DNA of 64,000 bases from Ryuthela nishihirai. Its lineage: Eukaryota > Arthropoda > Arachnida > Araneae > Heptathelidae. How positions within the stretch are numbered: position 1 is the stretch's first letter; each line of letters opens with the position of its first letter. The position numbers and the translations under genes were made by a program. The DNA lies in the NCBI GenBank assembly GCA_038380435.1, contig JAWZYU010000034.1:43276901-43340900 (forward strand), in the 5' to 3' direction. Under the pieces are notes generated by a model that made no database searches, had not been told where the DNA came from, and saw only the letters and a list, made by a program, of their open reading frames with translations. Below are positions 1-11,290 of the stretch, one piece after another.

Positions 1-430
1 TGCCTTGCTTGCCGCTCATCAACACTAGGGAATAAAAAAAGTTATGCGGGAAGAGACATCATCATAACCCTAAGCAGCAGCTTAGAGAGACTACGTTAGT
101 GCAAACAGAGTCGCCCGTGCTCGGCTATAAAACTAATTGATGCTTCTGCTAATGTATTCGCCTGCCGCTCGTGGCCTCCTCTTCACACAATGAACTCGTG
201 TTTTCCCGTTTTACACACTAAAAAATATTTTGAAGACAGCGGTTTTGGCTTCATTGATTTTTAAAAGAAGATGGGTCAACCTATGTGTAGAGCTCTCTGT
301 TCAATATGTAATATTTTTCGCTTTTCATTTTTGATAAATATTTCTTTATTTTCATGCACTTTTTTTTAGTCACGCAAAATTTTTATTTTTATTTTTCTGA
401 TAAAAAAAATAGTATGATTCAGGGCAGGGT
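1..430. other. No gene seen
   Basis: AT-rich sequence with short T and A runs. I find no long ORF, repeat copy or RNA gene before the first SINE. Confidence 0.5.
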
Positions 431-816
431 TTGGGTTGGGTTGTTTTACCTCTGAGCAGCACTTTTTTGCACACCATATGCTAAATGGCCAGGTCACATG
501 GAGCCCGAAGGCTCAGAGAAGGTTAGAGGAGGGGACCCACTGGAACAGCTGTTGGAGACAGATCGTAGCCTCCCGTCAAGCCATCCAGCGTGTTCTTTAA
601 CGTACACAGGGTATGGCTCTCCCGCACACGGGACCACGGCTTAACGTCCCATCCGACGGACGGCGGCCTTTCCAAGCCCATCGGTGTACCCTACTGACCG
701 TGGACAGGGCGGGGAAATTTTGCAGAGGTAAATCTCAACGCTGACCCAGCTGGGACTCGAACCTGGGAACTACAGATTACGAGCCTGGCGATCTACCGAC
801 TGAGCCATCCCCGCCC
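431..816 (-). mobile_element. SINE-A copy, full length
   Basis: First of about forty copies of a tRNA-derived SINE. Read on the minus strand, the family starts with a tRNA-like head: a Pol III A box (TGGCTCAGTCGG), an anticodon-like loop CTCGTAA and a B box (GGTTCGAGTCC). A conserved body follows (GGATGGGACGTTAAGCCGTGG, then GTGCACGTTAAAGAACACGC), then a tail module that ends in AAAACAACCCAACCC instead of poly(A). The head resembles elongator tRNA-Met, or tRNA-Thr if the CGT triplet is taken as anticodon. The GACGTTAA body recalls the Deu-type SINE core, but I could not align it. This copy is complete but has point changes in the body. Confidence 0.9.
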
Positions 817-1198
817 TCAGCGCAGGGATTTTTAGGTTAAGAAAAACAGGGGTTTCAATTGAAGTTGTTTAGGGGGGACAAAAATCAATAGTTTTTCATC
901 GAGAAATATTTAGGTCGAGGCATTCATTAATGGGCGCAGTTGCAAATGCATCAATTCATTCATACATCATAAACACAATACAGCTAAGAATGACAGAAAG
1001 CAAAAGGAAAAAAAGAAAAATTTAGATTCTTTTACATGCATTTTCAATAATTATAAAAAATGAAAATAAATGATTTACTTCCGAAAAAAGAAATCAGTGT
1101 TACACTTTGTTAACGAAAAAAAGTATTCATTTTTGGAGCACACCTGTATTATTCAACATAAATTAATTTTTCGATAAATTTTTCCAGGGTTCTACCCG
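817..1198. other. No gene seen
   Basis: AT-rich spacer between two SINE-A copies. No coding or structural signal stands out. Confidence 0.45.
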
Positions 1199-1592
1199 GA
1201 AGGGGGGGGGAAGGGACTCAGTCGGTAGCGCGCGAGGCTCGTAATCTGCAGTTCACAGGTTCGAGTCCCATCTGGGTCAGTGTTGAGATTTATCTCCGCA
1301 AAATTCCCTGTCGTGCCCACGGTCAGTAGGGGACACCGATGGGCTTGGAAAGACCGCCGTCCGTCGTATGGGACGTTAAACCGTGGCCCCGTGTGCGGGA
1401 GAGCTATACCCTGTGCACGTCAAAGAACACGCTGGATAGCCTTGACGGGAGGCTACAATCTGTCTCCCAACAGCTGTTCCAGTGGGTCTCCTTCCACAAC
1501 GTTCTCTAAGCCTTCGGAGTCCTTGTGACCTAGCCATTTAGTTCATTTTGTGCAAAAAAAGTACTGTAAGAGGTAAAACAACCGAACAACCC
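1199..1592 (+). mobile_element. SINE-A copy, full length
   Basis: Head, body and tail are all present. The 5' edge is a G-rich run, the A box is altered (GGACTCAGTCGG) and the tail reads AAAACAACCGAACAACCC. An 82-codon ORF across the body is only read-through of the repeat. Confidence 0.88.
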
Positions 1593-1599
1593 TGCATCT

Positions 1600-2110
1600 T
1601 GTGGCGAAGTCTTGGGAAAGAACCGTAGCCCACTTTCGCATTGTAGGAAAAAATAAAGTATTTCATAACAAATTTATCTCAAATAACTTTTAATAAATTA
1701 ATACTTAACTCGATTTAATGAAAATTGAAAGAACCAAATATTTTTACGAAGGTTAAAATTCGTCATTTTGATTTCATAAAGTCATTCATTTATAATTGTG
1801 AACGCCTCGTTGAAATTAAATGTAACTATATTAAATAACAAATATAATAAACAAAGTGCATGAATACTAAAATGCTGTTTCGTATTTAGTACGTTGTAAG
1901 TTTTTTTCGGGATTTAATGACCTTGGAAAACGCTATTTTTGGGGGGGCTGCCAAGGGAAAAAGTTTGAAAAAATCCTTATTTAGGGTAAATAATAATTTT
2001 TGACACAATGCCAATTTCTAAGTTGAAGAAATTTGTCTTCTGGTGCTGCCAAAAATATCTGTTTCAGATTTGTATTCAAGGTGTTTGCTATCGGTTGTAG
2101 CAGAATCATT
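1600..2110. other. No gene seen
   Basis: AT-rich, no recognised repeat or ORF. It runs into the degenerate minisatellite that follows. Confidence 0.45.
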
Positions 2111-2119
2111 ATCAAGTAT

Positions 2120-2580
2120 AGATGTTGCCAAACGCCAAATGTGACCCAATAGTTAATGCGGTGAAAAAGCCGGTTGCTCGATATTTAAATATCGCACAAA
2201 ACGGCTAAATCAAATCGATGACTAAATGTGGTACAAAGAACTATGCGATCCATTGATCAAATGTGGCGAAAAGGATATGTAATCAATGGTTAAATATGGC
2301 ATAAAAAGTCTAAATCGTACCCATGTCAAAACGTGGCACACTGAGAAAATGTCGTACAAAAGATGTGTGTGAATCAATGACTAAATGTAACACAATGATG
2401 TATAATCCAGTGAGTAAATGTGGCACAAACATTATATGGTCTAATGTTAAAATGTAGTATTATGCTATTCAATGATTAAATGTAGCGCAATGGCTATTAT
2501 AATCTAAAGAGCAAATGTGGTACAAAGACTATGTGATCTAAAGACAAAATATAGGACAAAGACTATATGGTCTAAAAGGC
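2120..2580. repeat. Degenerate minisatellite, about 38-bp period
   Basis: A loose unit of the form 'aatgactaaatgtggcacaa' plus 'agactatatgatct' recurs about twelve times with substitutions and indels. The array appears to resume after the inverted SINE pair, near 3301-3330 ('aatgtgatccaatgac'), so the SINEs landed inside it. Confidence 0.7.
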
Positions 2581-2582
2581 TC

Positions 2583-2988
2583 AGGGGGCGGGGTTGGCTC
2601 AGTCGGTAGCGCGCCAGGCTCGTAATCTGTAGTTCCCAGGTTCGAGTCCCAGCTGGGTCAGCGTTGAGATTTATCTCCGCAAAATTTCCCCGCCCTGCCC
2701 ACGGTCAGTAGGGGACACCGATGGGCTTGAAAAGGCCACCGTTAAGGCGTGGCCCCGTGTGCGGGAGAGCCATACCCTGTGCACGTTAAAGAACACGCTG
2801 GATGGCCTTGACGGGAGGCTACCATCTGTCTCCCAACAGCTGTTCCAGTGGGTCCCCTCCCCCAACCTTCTCTGAGCCTTCGGGGTCCATGTGACCTGGC
2901 CATTTAGCCCATGGTGTGCAAAAAAGTGCCGCTCAGAGGTAAAACAACAACAACAAAAGCCGCTCAAAGGTAAAACAACCCAACCTAA
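2583..2988 (+). mobile_element. SINE-A copy with extra tail
   Basis: Complete head and body. The tail 'GCTCAGAGGTAAAACAAC' is followed by a second short tail piece, CCGCTCAAAGGTAAAACAACCC, then the next SINE in opposite orientation. The body has lost a short stretch where GGATGGGACGTT would be. Confidence 0.88.
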
Positions 2989-3299
2989 AAGGCTCAGAGG
3001 AGGTTGGGGGAAGGGACCCACTGGAACAGTTGTTGGGAGACAGATGGTAGACTCCCGTCAAGGTCATTCAGCGTGTTCTTTAACGTGCACAGGGTATGGC
3101 TCTCCCGCACACGGGGCCACGTCTTAACGTCTCATTCGACGGACGGCGGCCTTTCCAAGCCCATCGGTGTCCCCTACTGACCGTGGGCAGGGCGGGGAAT
3201 TTTGCGAAGATAAATCTCAACGCTGACCCAGCTAGGACTCGAACCTGGAAACTACAGATTACGAGCCTGGCGCGCTACCGAATGAGCCACCCCCGCCCC
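2989..3299 (-). mobile_element. SINE-A copy, tail-truncated, inverted partner
   Basis: It meets the preceding copy tail to tail. It lacks the last part of the tail module but keeps body, B box, A box and the G-rich 5' edge (CCACCCCCGCCCC on the plus strand). Confidence 0.85.
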
Positions 3300-3504
3300 A
3301 AGGTAATGTGATCCAATGACTTTCAAAAGGTTTAATTCTGGGTCGGATTAAGGAAGGGATGTAAAGAGCCCAGGCTCTTGTCCACAAGAAAGAAGGGGGA
3401 AGGTCTAGTAGGATTTTTGAACAAAAATTAATTGTTTTTTTTTTCAACTTAGGAAACTTTTAGAATTAATAGCAATAAATTGAATTTATGAAACATTTCT
3501 AATA

Positions 3505-3897
3505 GAGGGGCGGGGGTGGCTCAGTCGGTAGCGCGACACGCTCGTAATCTGTAGTTCCCAGGTTCGAGTCCCAGCTGGGTCAGCGTTGAGATTTATCTCC
3601 GCAAAATTCCCCGCCCTGCCCACGGTCAGTAGGGGACACCGATGGGCCTGGAAAGGCCGCCGTCCGTCGGATGGGACGTTAAGCCGTGGCCCCGTGTGTG
3701 GGAGAGCCATACCCTGTGCACGTTAAAGAACAAGCTGGATGGCCTTGATAGGAGGCTACCATCTGTCTCCCAACAGCTGTTCCAGTGGGTCCCCGCCCCC
3801 AACCTTCTCTGAGCTTTCGGGATCCATGTGACCTGGCCATTTAGCCCATGGTGTGCAAAAAAGTGCCGCTCAGAGGTAAAACAACCCAACCCAACCC
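3505..3897 (+). mobile_element. SINE-A copy with 9-bp TSD
   Basis: A complete, little-diverged copy flanked by TTTCTAATA at 3496-3504 and 3898-3906. This direct repeat fixes both ends of the SINE: the 5' end at the G-rich run before the A box and the 3' end at the ACCCAACCC tail. Confidence 0.93.
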
Positions 3898-3906
3898 TTT
3901 CTAATA

Positions 3907-4540
3907 ACAATACGGCACTAGAGCTGGAAGGCTTCAATGGAAGATTGCGATACAAAAGCTGCGTCAAATCACCTTTATTAAGTCTTACAAACGATTCCCA
4001 AGGGGTCAAATGCAATGTTAAGAATTCAGACATTGAAGTTGGTTTGTCATCAATACGAGAAACAAAAAAATCCATACAATAGGATTGCATGGACTTTCCA
4101 CCACGAGATATGTTTTTTCCCTTCTGAAATCTCAAAAGTTAACGAGAGCCCAACTTGTTACAACGCACGCTCGATTTCTGGCTCTGAACGTAGTCTTCAC
4201 TCGTGAGGAGGATTCGGCCGATTCCTTTGCTCATTTTGGAAGAACGTGAAACCATAAAAGTTTATTACGGTACCGTCGTTTCGATGGTCCAGGTGCATTG
4301 CCGTGTCCTAGACCTATCGAGCAATAGATGGCCACTAACTGATCATACGGCAGAAACACTCGCTGCAGGAAATTCCCTGTTTTTTCGTTATTAGAGGGAG
4401 ATTGGATGAAAAAAATATCGGAACTTTGAGATTTCGTGTTTTACTATCAGCATACAGACTGCAAAAATCATAATTGCATTCTTAAATGAAAGGAGGAGGC
4501 CATATTCAAAACATGGCGCTAAGAACAGCTCAAATATTAA
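3907..4540. other. No gene seen
   Basis: Non-repetitive in this window. Two short ORFs (63 and 84 codons) cross the edges and resemble nothing I recognise. Confidence 0.4.
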
Positions 4541-6220
4541 AATAAAAACTATCGTTGCCATATTTATTCAAAGGATTAAGTTGATTTGTTCGAAAATGAA
4601 AACTATCGTTGCCATATTTGTTCAAAGGATTAAGTTGATTTGTTCGAAAATAAAAACTATCGTAGCCATATTTGATCAAAGGATTAAGTTGATTTGTTCG
4701 AAAATAAAAATATCGTTGCCATATTTGTTGAAAGGATTAAGTTGATTTGTTCGAAAATAAAAACTACCGTTGCCATATTGTTCAAAGGATTAAGTTGATT
4801 TGTTCGAAAATAAAAACTACCGTTGCCATATTTGTTCAAAGGATTAAGTTGATTTGTTCGAAAATAAAAACTACCGTTGCCATATTTGTTCAAAGGATTA
4901 AGTTGATTTGTTCGAAAATAAAAACTACCGTTGCCATATTTGTTCAAAGGATTAAGTTGATTTGTTCGAAAATAAAAACTATCGTTGCCATATTTGTTCA
5001 AAGGATTAAGTTGATTTGTTCGAAAATAAAAACTATCGTTGCCATATTTGTTCAAAGGATTAAGTTGATTTGTTCGAAAATAAAAACTATCGTAGCCATA
5101 TTTGTTCAAAGGATTAAGTTGATTTGTTCGAAAATAAAAATATCGTTGCCATATTTGTTGAAAGGATTAAGTTGATTTGTTCGAAAATAAAAACTACCGT
5201 TGCCATATTGTTCAAAGGATTAAGTTGATTTGTTCGAAAATAAAAACTACCGTTGCCATATTTGTTCAAAGGATTAAGTTGATTTGTTCGAAAATAAAAA
5301 CTACCGTTGCCATATTTGTTCAAAGGATTAAGTTGATTTGTTCGAAAATAAAAACTACCGTTGCCATATTTGTTCAAAGGATTAAGTTGATTTGTTCGAA
5401 AATAAAAACTACCGTTGCCATATTTGTTCAAAGGATTAAGTTGATTTGTTCGAAAATAAAAACTATCGTTGCCATATTTGTTCAAAGGATTAAGTTGATT
5501 TGTTCGAAAATAAAAACTATCGTTGCCATATTTGTTCAAAGGATTAAGTTGATTTGTTCGAAAATAAAAACTATCGTTGCCATATTTGTTCAAAGGATTA
5601 AGTTGATTTGTTCGAAAATAAAAACTACCGTTGCCATATTTGTTCAAAGGATTAAGTTGATTTGTTCGAAAATAAAAACTACCGTTGCCATATTTGTTCA
5701 AAGGATTAAGTTGATTTGTTCAAAAATAAAAACTATCGTTGCCATATTTGTTCAAAGGATTAAGTTGATTTGTTAGAAAATAAAAACTATCGTTGCCATT
5801 TGTTCAAAGGATTAAGTTGATTTGTTCGAAAATAAAAACTACCGTTGCCATATTTGTTCAAAGGATTAAGTTGATTTGTTCGAAAATAAAAACTACCGTT
5901 GCCATATTTGTTCAAAGGATTAAGTTGATTTGTTCGAAAATAACTACCGTTGCCATATTTGTTCAAAGGATTAAGTTGATTTGTTCGAAAATAAAAACTA
6001 CCGTTGCCATATTTGTTCAAAGGATTAAGTTGATTTGTTCGAAAATAAAAACTACCGTTGCCATGTTTGTTCAAAGGATTAAGTTGATTTGTTCGAAAAT
6101 AAAAACTACCGTTGCCATGTTTGTTCAAAGGATTAAGTTGATTTGTTCGAAAATAAAAACTATCGTTGCCATATTTGTTCAAAGGATTAAGTTGATTTGT
6201 TCGAAAATAAAAATATTTGA
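4541..6220. repeat. 54-bp satellite array, about 31 units
   Basis: The unit contains GTTGCCATATTTGTTCAAAG followed by GATTAAGTTGATTTGTTCG. Units are highly similar; C/T variation in ACYGTTGCC and rare 1-4 bp deletions mark subtypes. Because 54 is divisible by 3, both strands stay open for up to about 200 codons (for instance 5177-5776 plus and 5114-5701 minus), giving an 18-residue repeat on each strand. I treat this as a by-product of the period, not a gene. A block of about 430 bp starting near 4690 recurs near 5120, so there is higher-order structure. Confidence 0.95.
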
Positions 6221-6545
6221 TTGCCAGATTAAAAACCAAGAAGTGTGCTTTGAATTAAAAAGAATGATTGGGATATGTCGAAATTCTTATTACCAATGGA
6301 ATGATCACGACTGCTTAAGAGAGACCAAAGATGGATCTGTTGCTCCTATAATACCTAGCATTATTTGAAACTAACATATTTTTGAACTTGTGAAAAATTT
6401 AAAATTTGTAACAGCAATATTATACTGAAAGAAAGGTGGCAGATGATGGATGCTGTCATTTATTCATTCGCTTTATTGATGTTTTATTTATGAAAGCATG
6501 AGGGGGGGATCTTAAGTGCTTCGCTCCCCTGAATTACTTTATCCG
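6221..6545. other. No gene seen
   Basis: Unique AT-rich DNA after the satellite. No gene or recognised mobile element. Confidence 0.4.
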
Positions 6546-6549
6546 ATTC

Positions 6550-6760
6550 AGCTCATGATTTAGGATTTTGGTTCGCAGCCCATTCAAGTTTGTGAATTTA
6601 ATTTTTTTGGTTTGCAGCCATTCAAGTCGTAAATACATTTTGAAAACATTAAATGAATTTAGGATTTTGGTTCGCAGCCCATTCAAGTTTGTGCATTTAA
6701 TTTTTTTGGTTCGCAGTCCATTCAAGTCGTAAATACATTTAAAAAACATTAAATGAACAT
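6550..6760. repeat. Tandem duplication of about 104 bp
   Basis: The segment beginning TTTAGGATTTTGGTTCGCAG is present twice head to tail. Each copy also holds two related half-units around GTTYGCAGYCCATTCAAG. Confidence 0.85.
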
Positions 6761-6865
6761 AATTTCAACATAATTTCAATTTCAAGATCGAAAGCTGTTT
6801 AATCAGAGCAAAGAATATTATCAAGTTTGAAACTGCCAATATTTTTAATGAGAAATATGATCTAA

Positions 6866-7015
6866 GAGACCTGGGTTCGAGCTCCGGATAAGGCATAGAT
6901 GTTCGTGTCGTTTTTTCTGCTTAGGTCCTGCCATTCTCTCAGACCTTCTACTATGGCATATAAACTGACAGGCTCATGTCAGACCTCTGTGGCAAGCAGC
7001 TGCTTGAGGGGGTAT
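6866..7015 (+). mobile_element. SINE-B copy, 5'-truncated
   Basis: Starts at a tRNA-like B box (GGTTCGAGCTCC) and runs through TCTCAGACCTTCTACTATGG to a 3' end with the palindrome CAAGCAGCTGCTTG. The other, more complete copy is on the minus strand at 17868-18064. The A-box half of the tRNA head is missing here. Confidence 0.8.
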
Positions 7016-7024
7016 TTATTTATT

Positions 7025-7640
7025 ATTTTTTAAGCTTTCTTATCGCTGTATAATTTTTTAAACATGGCATTTTTTTACACTGCCAATCTCATTTCGTGTT
7101 TCACATTAACTTTTGGGCAGTATTTGAATTTTATCGCTGTAACTGTAGAGTTTGCGTTTTCGATAGATTAGCTTGTTTCTTATAAAATATAATTTTAGGT
7201 AATTTCACACTTAATTTTAATATTTTCATTTACTACGATATTAGAAGCTAGATTCAGCCCACGGTCGACAGTTAAGTGTTCCACTGTGGTGTTCACGACT
7301 TACCTCATATTAAGGCTACATTACCTAACACTTAACATACACATACATTACATAAGGCTACATTACATCATATTTGACTTTCTTTTAAAAAAATATCAGA
7401 GAGTTAAAAAACTGCAAATTTTAAAATTCTTAACTTCCACCTTTGACATCTATTTTTGTTCATAATGTTTTTTAATCCATATCCTCGATACCAACTTCTA
7501 CTGTTAGTTATAAACAATATTTTTGTCTTCTATCTACACCTGATTCTAGCGAGAGGTTCCGCAATAGCCATGCTACCTGGGGGTGTTTACTATCCTCCAG
7601 GGTCCACCACCCAATCTTGTATATAATCATACAAAATTCC
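7025..7640. other. No gene seen
   Basis: AT-rich spacer. A short imperfect repeat of 'ttacataaggctacatta' lies near 7315-7365. No ORF of note. Confidence 0.4.
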
Positions 7641-7660
7641 TTGCCTCAACCTCAGTTTTT

Positions 7661-8066
7661 TTTTTTTTTTTTTTTTTTTTGGGGGGGGGGGGGGGGTCAG
7701 TCGGTAGCGCGCCAGGCTCGTAATCTGTAGTTCCCAGGTTCGAGTCCCAGCTGGGTCAGCGTTGAGATTTTTCTCCGCAAAATTCCCCGCCCTGCCCACG
7801 GTCAGTAGGGGACACTGATGGGCTTGGAAAGGCCGCCGTCCGTCGGATGGGACGTTAAGCCGTGGCCCCGTGTGCGGGAGAGCTATACCCTGTGCACGTT
7901 AAAGAACAAGCTGGATGGCCTTGATAGGAGGCTACCATCTGTCTCCCAACAGCTGTTCCAGTGGGTCCCCGCCCCCAACCTTCTCTGAGCTTTCGGGATC
8001 CATGTGACCTGGCCATTTAGCCCATGGTGTGCAAAAAAGTGCCGCTCAGAGGTAAAACAACCCAAC
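7661..8066 (+). mobile_element. SINE-A copy with homopolymer 5' edge and 11-bp TSD
   Basis: Flanked by CCTCAGTTTTT at 7650-7660 and 8067-8077. The expected 5' edge is replaced by a long T run then a G run leading straight into GTCAGTCGG, so the first half of the A box is gone. The rest of the copy is intact and close to the one at 3505. Confidence 0.9.
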
Positions 8067-8077
8067 CCTCAGTTTTT

Positions 8078-8850
8078 AATCATAAAGCACTCTTTGCTTT
8101 CTAGCTTCACCTACATCTTTTGCTATTTCTTTCTTTTCCCTTCCGCGAGTAATCGCAGAAATCGTTTTGTCATCTCTCGACACTCCCCTCTTGTTGCTCT
8201 TCAGGCAAAGACAAGATCCAACATCCTGGAATGCGGTTCGCACTGATTGCTCTTTAACCACTCAACCAATAAACACTAGTGACTAAAAGGCACGTGGGTG
8301 GATGACGGCGTGTTCTCAACTCCAGCCAAGTCGGCGTGCAATTTAACACCTTGTGCAACAAGCAGCTCACGCTGACAGCTCTGATATTTCTGTTTTTAGG
8401 GCCAAACGACGAGCTGCTTTTTGTGACTGACTTTGGGTTTCTTCCAAAAGGGTCTTCGTCTGCTACGACTTCTTTCAAGAGAAAGCGTAGTCATAGGGGA
8501 AAAAGGAGGGGGGAGGGGTGATTCAATGATCTCTGAATTGCCATGTTGTTGCCTCTAGAGGAGCCAATTGGTGAGGTGCCAAGTTTGTCACTAGAGGTTT
8601 CGGATTTTCGATATGTGACTTTGCCAACGTTCAGACTCTATCCTTCTAATCCCATGGGATGGGTGGCTGAAGGGTCTGACTTGGGTTGAGCATGCTAAGA
8701 CTCTAAATCATTGACATCTTCAGGAGTATACCGTATTGACTCGAATGTAATGCACGCTTTTTCCTTCAGTTACTTTCACAGAAATCTACTGCGCATTACA
8801 TTCGAGAACTTTGTACTTCAAAATTTTACCAGTTCAATCTGTAACACTTC
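8078..8850. other. No gene seen
   Basis: Mixed-composition unique DNA. Short ORFs overlap on both strands without recognisable domains. Confidence 0.4.
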
Positions 8851-8851
8851 A

Positions 8852-8945
8852 GTCTCGTAATCTGCAGTTCCCAGGTTCGAGCTCAAACTACGTGAGCGTT
8901 GAGATTTAACCCCCTTTCTGCTCTCGATGGGAAAGGAGACACCGG
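8852..8945 (+). mobile_element. SINE-A head fragment
   Basis: Only the anticodon-loop to B-box part and the first bases of the body remain (CTCGTAATCTGCAGTTCCC, then GGTTCGAG). Decayed. Confidence 0.6.
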
Positions 8946-8949
8946 ACTG

Positions 8950-9770
8950 TCCTCGGAGGTCCAACCAGATTGAGCAATTAAATATTCCAAACACATCTCT
9001 CCTGAGCTACAGCTGCTGCATTTGGCCACTGGAGGCCAATTCTAACAAGGTTCTGTTTGATTATTGTCTGCTCTTCGCATCCTAGGTCTCCTCGTCTTTC
9101 TGAAGCCTTTAGGCACACTGTGTATAACCCTATGCCCTAATATGTAACTAATGTTTACGGGCAACATGGCCAAACCAACGCAGTCTCGCTATGCACAATA
9201 TTCTGCCTAAAGAAGGTTGCCGACTGCTTTGTCACGATACCATTACTTACAAATTTGAATCACCACAACATCTAGAATCAAAAGCATCAAGTTTCCTGCT
9301 ATCTTGTTTACAAAGGGTCCATATTTCACTGCCATCACTAATTCAAGAAAGAACTAAACTATTATACAGTATAATTTTAGTCTTTGGGTGTATACGCCTA
9401 TTTCTCTACACTCTCCATAGATTCTTAAAAGTCCTAACAGAAATACTTAATCTTTCATCTCATGGCGCACATCACCAGTATCTGTAACACAGCTTCCAAG
9501 ATAATTAAACTAAGACACATGATCAATGGAGCAACCATTCAAATTAACTGAACCACTGTTCTTCTGTTTATCTCATGCCACATATCACCATTATCTGTAA
9601 CACACAGCTCCCAAAATAATTAAACTGAGACACATGATCAATGGAGCAAACATTCAGATTAACTAAACCACAACCTGCCTGACCAATTTTCATCACTTCA
9701 GTTTTCTCTAAATTAGTAGTATTTTCTCTTATGCAAAAAGGATATGCACTTAATAAAATTGATTCACATT
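8950..9770 (-). pseudogene. Decayed LINE reverse transcriptase, C-terminal region
   Basis: The plus strand from about 8955 to 9230 aligns base by base with the LINE 3' fragments at 26847-27187 and 55380-55770. In translation those carry a 'RLRWFGHV' and 'GRPRMRW..NVKQDL' C-terminus typical of non-LTR endonuclease/reverse-transcriptase proteins. This copy reaches further upstream: a minus-strand stretch near 9600-9730 reads 'NLEKTEVMKIG' and, after a gap, 'VSQFNYFGS', matching the usual KTEVM and F-x-YLGS region of such proteins. Many stops and frameshifts break it, and about 113 bp is duplicated in tandem at 9450-9670. It cannot make a working protein. Confidence 0.75.
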
Positions 9771-10540
9771 TTCCAGTAAAGTGCATTGTAATATTTCTAC
9801 GTTGCACATTTACAGTGTCTTTACGGGGATTTAAAATACAAGGCACTCTATGTAATTGCATTCAGTGAGTCACGTGATTAAACTCGTTTATGGGGTAATG
9901 CTGACATTCACAAAATATCTTCTTTTAGCAAACGTGGTTTACAATTTGCCAATTTGTTATGTTTACTAGAGCAACCGTGACGTCAAAATTTCTCTGATAT
10001 TCATTGCTATACATTTTAATAAATTCTCCAAAAGATACTATGCATAATGCGATTAAAAACGTTAAAATTCTCTATAACTTTATGCCTTACTTGCAGATAA
10101 CGACAAATTATATTTCTTAAATAGGGTGCTGAGCGATTTCTCCTCTCACAGCCTCAGATCCATTTATAACCATCCATCCACGGAGTAATTGGCTGGAATT
10201 CCTGGTGCGAAGGTTCACAATAAAGTACCGGCAACATTCTTGACAGAAATCGATAAGATTTCCAAACAAATTACAACTAGAGTTGGATTAAATTGCTCTC
10301 TGCACACCCTCAAGGAATACAAATTGCACGGTCACATCAAGAAATAGCTCCCAGTTACAGCACAGAGCTTCGAGTTCTAAGAGATGGATCCAAGAGCTAG
10401 AAGATTTCGAAGCCTTACAACCGAAAAGTATAACAAATCATTTTCATTTTTAATAATTAAAATGTTTACACGAAATTACATCTCAAATCCGCTGTTCGAA
10501 TAAATCAGCCTCTTATGGAAAAAGAAAGATGATGGCTAAG
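9771..10540. other. No gene seen
   Basis: AT-rich unique DNA. No ORF or repeat that I recognise. Confidence 0.4.
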
Positions 10541-10542
10541 TG

Positions 10543-10913
10543 TTGGGTTTTGTTTTAGCTCTGAGCGGCACTTTTTAGCACACCATGGGCTAAATGGTCA
10601 GGTCACAAGGACTCTGAAGGATCAGAGAAAGTTGAGGGAACGGAAAACACCGGACTACTTATGAGACAGATGGTAGACTCCAGTTAAGGCCGTTCAGCGT
10701 GTTCTTTAACGTGCACAGGGTATGGTTATCCCGCACACGGAACTGCGGCTTAACGTCCCATTCGATGGACGGCCGCCTTTCCAAGCCCTTCGGTGCCGCC
10801 TACTGACCGAGGGTAGGTGAGGAGTTTTTCAGGGATAAATTTCAACGCTAGCAAAGTTGGGACTCGAAGCTGGGAATTGAGGATTACCCTACCGACTGAA
10901 CCATCTCCGCCGC
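10543..10913 (-). mobile_element. SINE-A copy, diverged
   Basis: Recognisable tail (GTTTTAGCTCTGAGCGGCAC on the plus strand), body and degenerate head. More substitutions than neighbouring copies, so probably old. Confidence 0.8.
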
Positions 10914-11073
10914 AGAAATCCCTGTGATCTGGTCATTTAGCACATTTTGTGCAAAAAAGTGGTGCTCAAAGGTGAAACATTTCAGTTCAACTTTGTGATC
11001 TGGCCATTTAGCCCATTGTGAGCATAACATTTTTTTGTTCAGAGGTAAAATAACCCAACCAGGAAAATTTCCA
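10914..11073 (+). mobile_element. Two SINE-A tail modules in tandem
   Basis: Two partial copies of the 3' tail module (GTGATCTGGCCATTTAGC, then a GTAAAATAACCC-like end) follow one another with no head. This is a relic of the tail-multimer form described at 11291. Confidence 0.65.
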
Positions 11074-11290
11074 TTTCATTTATGAATCGTCCAACCCAAA
11101 AGATTTCCGTCACTGATTCCATCAGTCAAACTGCTATCGCCTATATTTCATTAATAAAAAAAAAATTTCACAGTTTCATGTATCAGCACTTCGTACAATC
11201 TTGATGAGTTTTCTCTCTTATCTGAATTCATAACCGAAACAAAATTTGTATCAAAATACTAAACGAAAATCTATCTTTCTCCAAAGCTCT

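Noticed and set aside
3626..4135. 169-codon minus-strand ORF as a gene
   Set aside because: Most of it is SINE-A read in reverse; the rest is unique DNA without recognisable domains.
5114..5776. Long ORFs of 195-199 codons on both strands as a repeat protein
   Set aside because: They arise from a 54-bp satellite whose period is a multiple of three; both strands are equally open and units vary without regard to codon position.
4541..6220. CRISPR array
   Set aside because: No unique spacers between repeats, and the window is eukaryotic.
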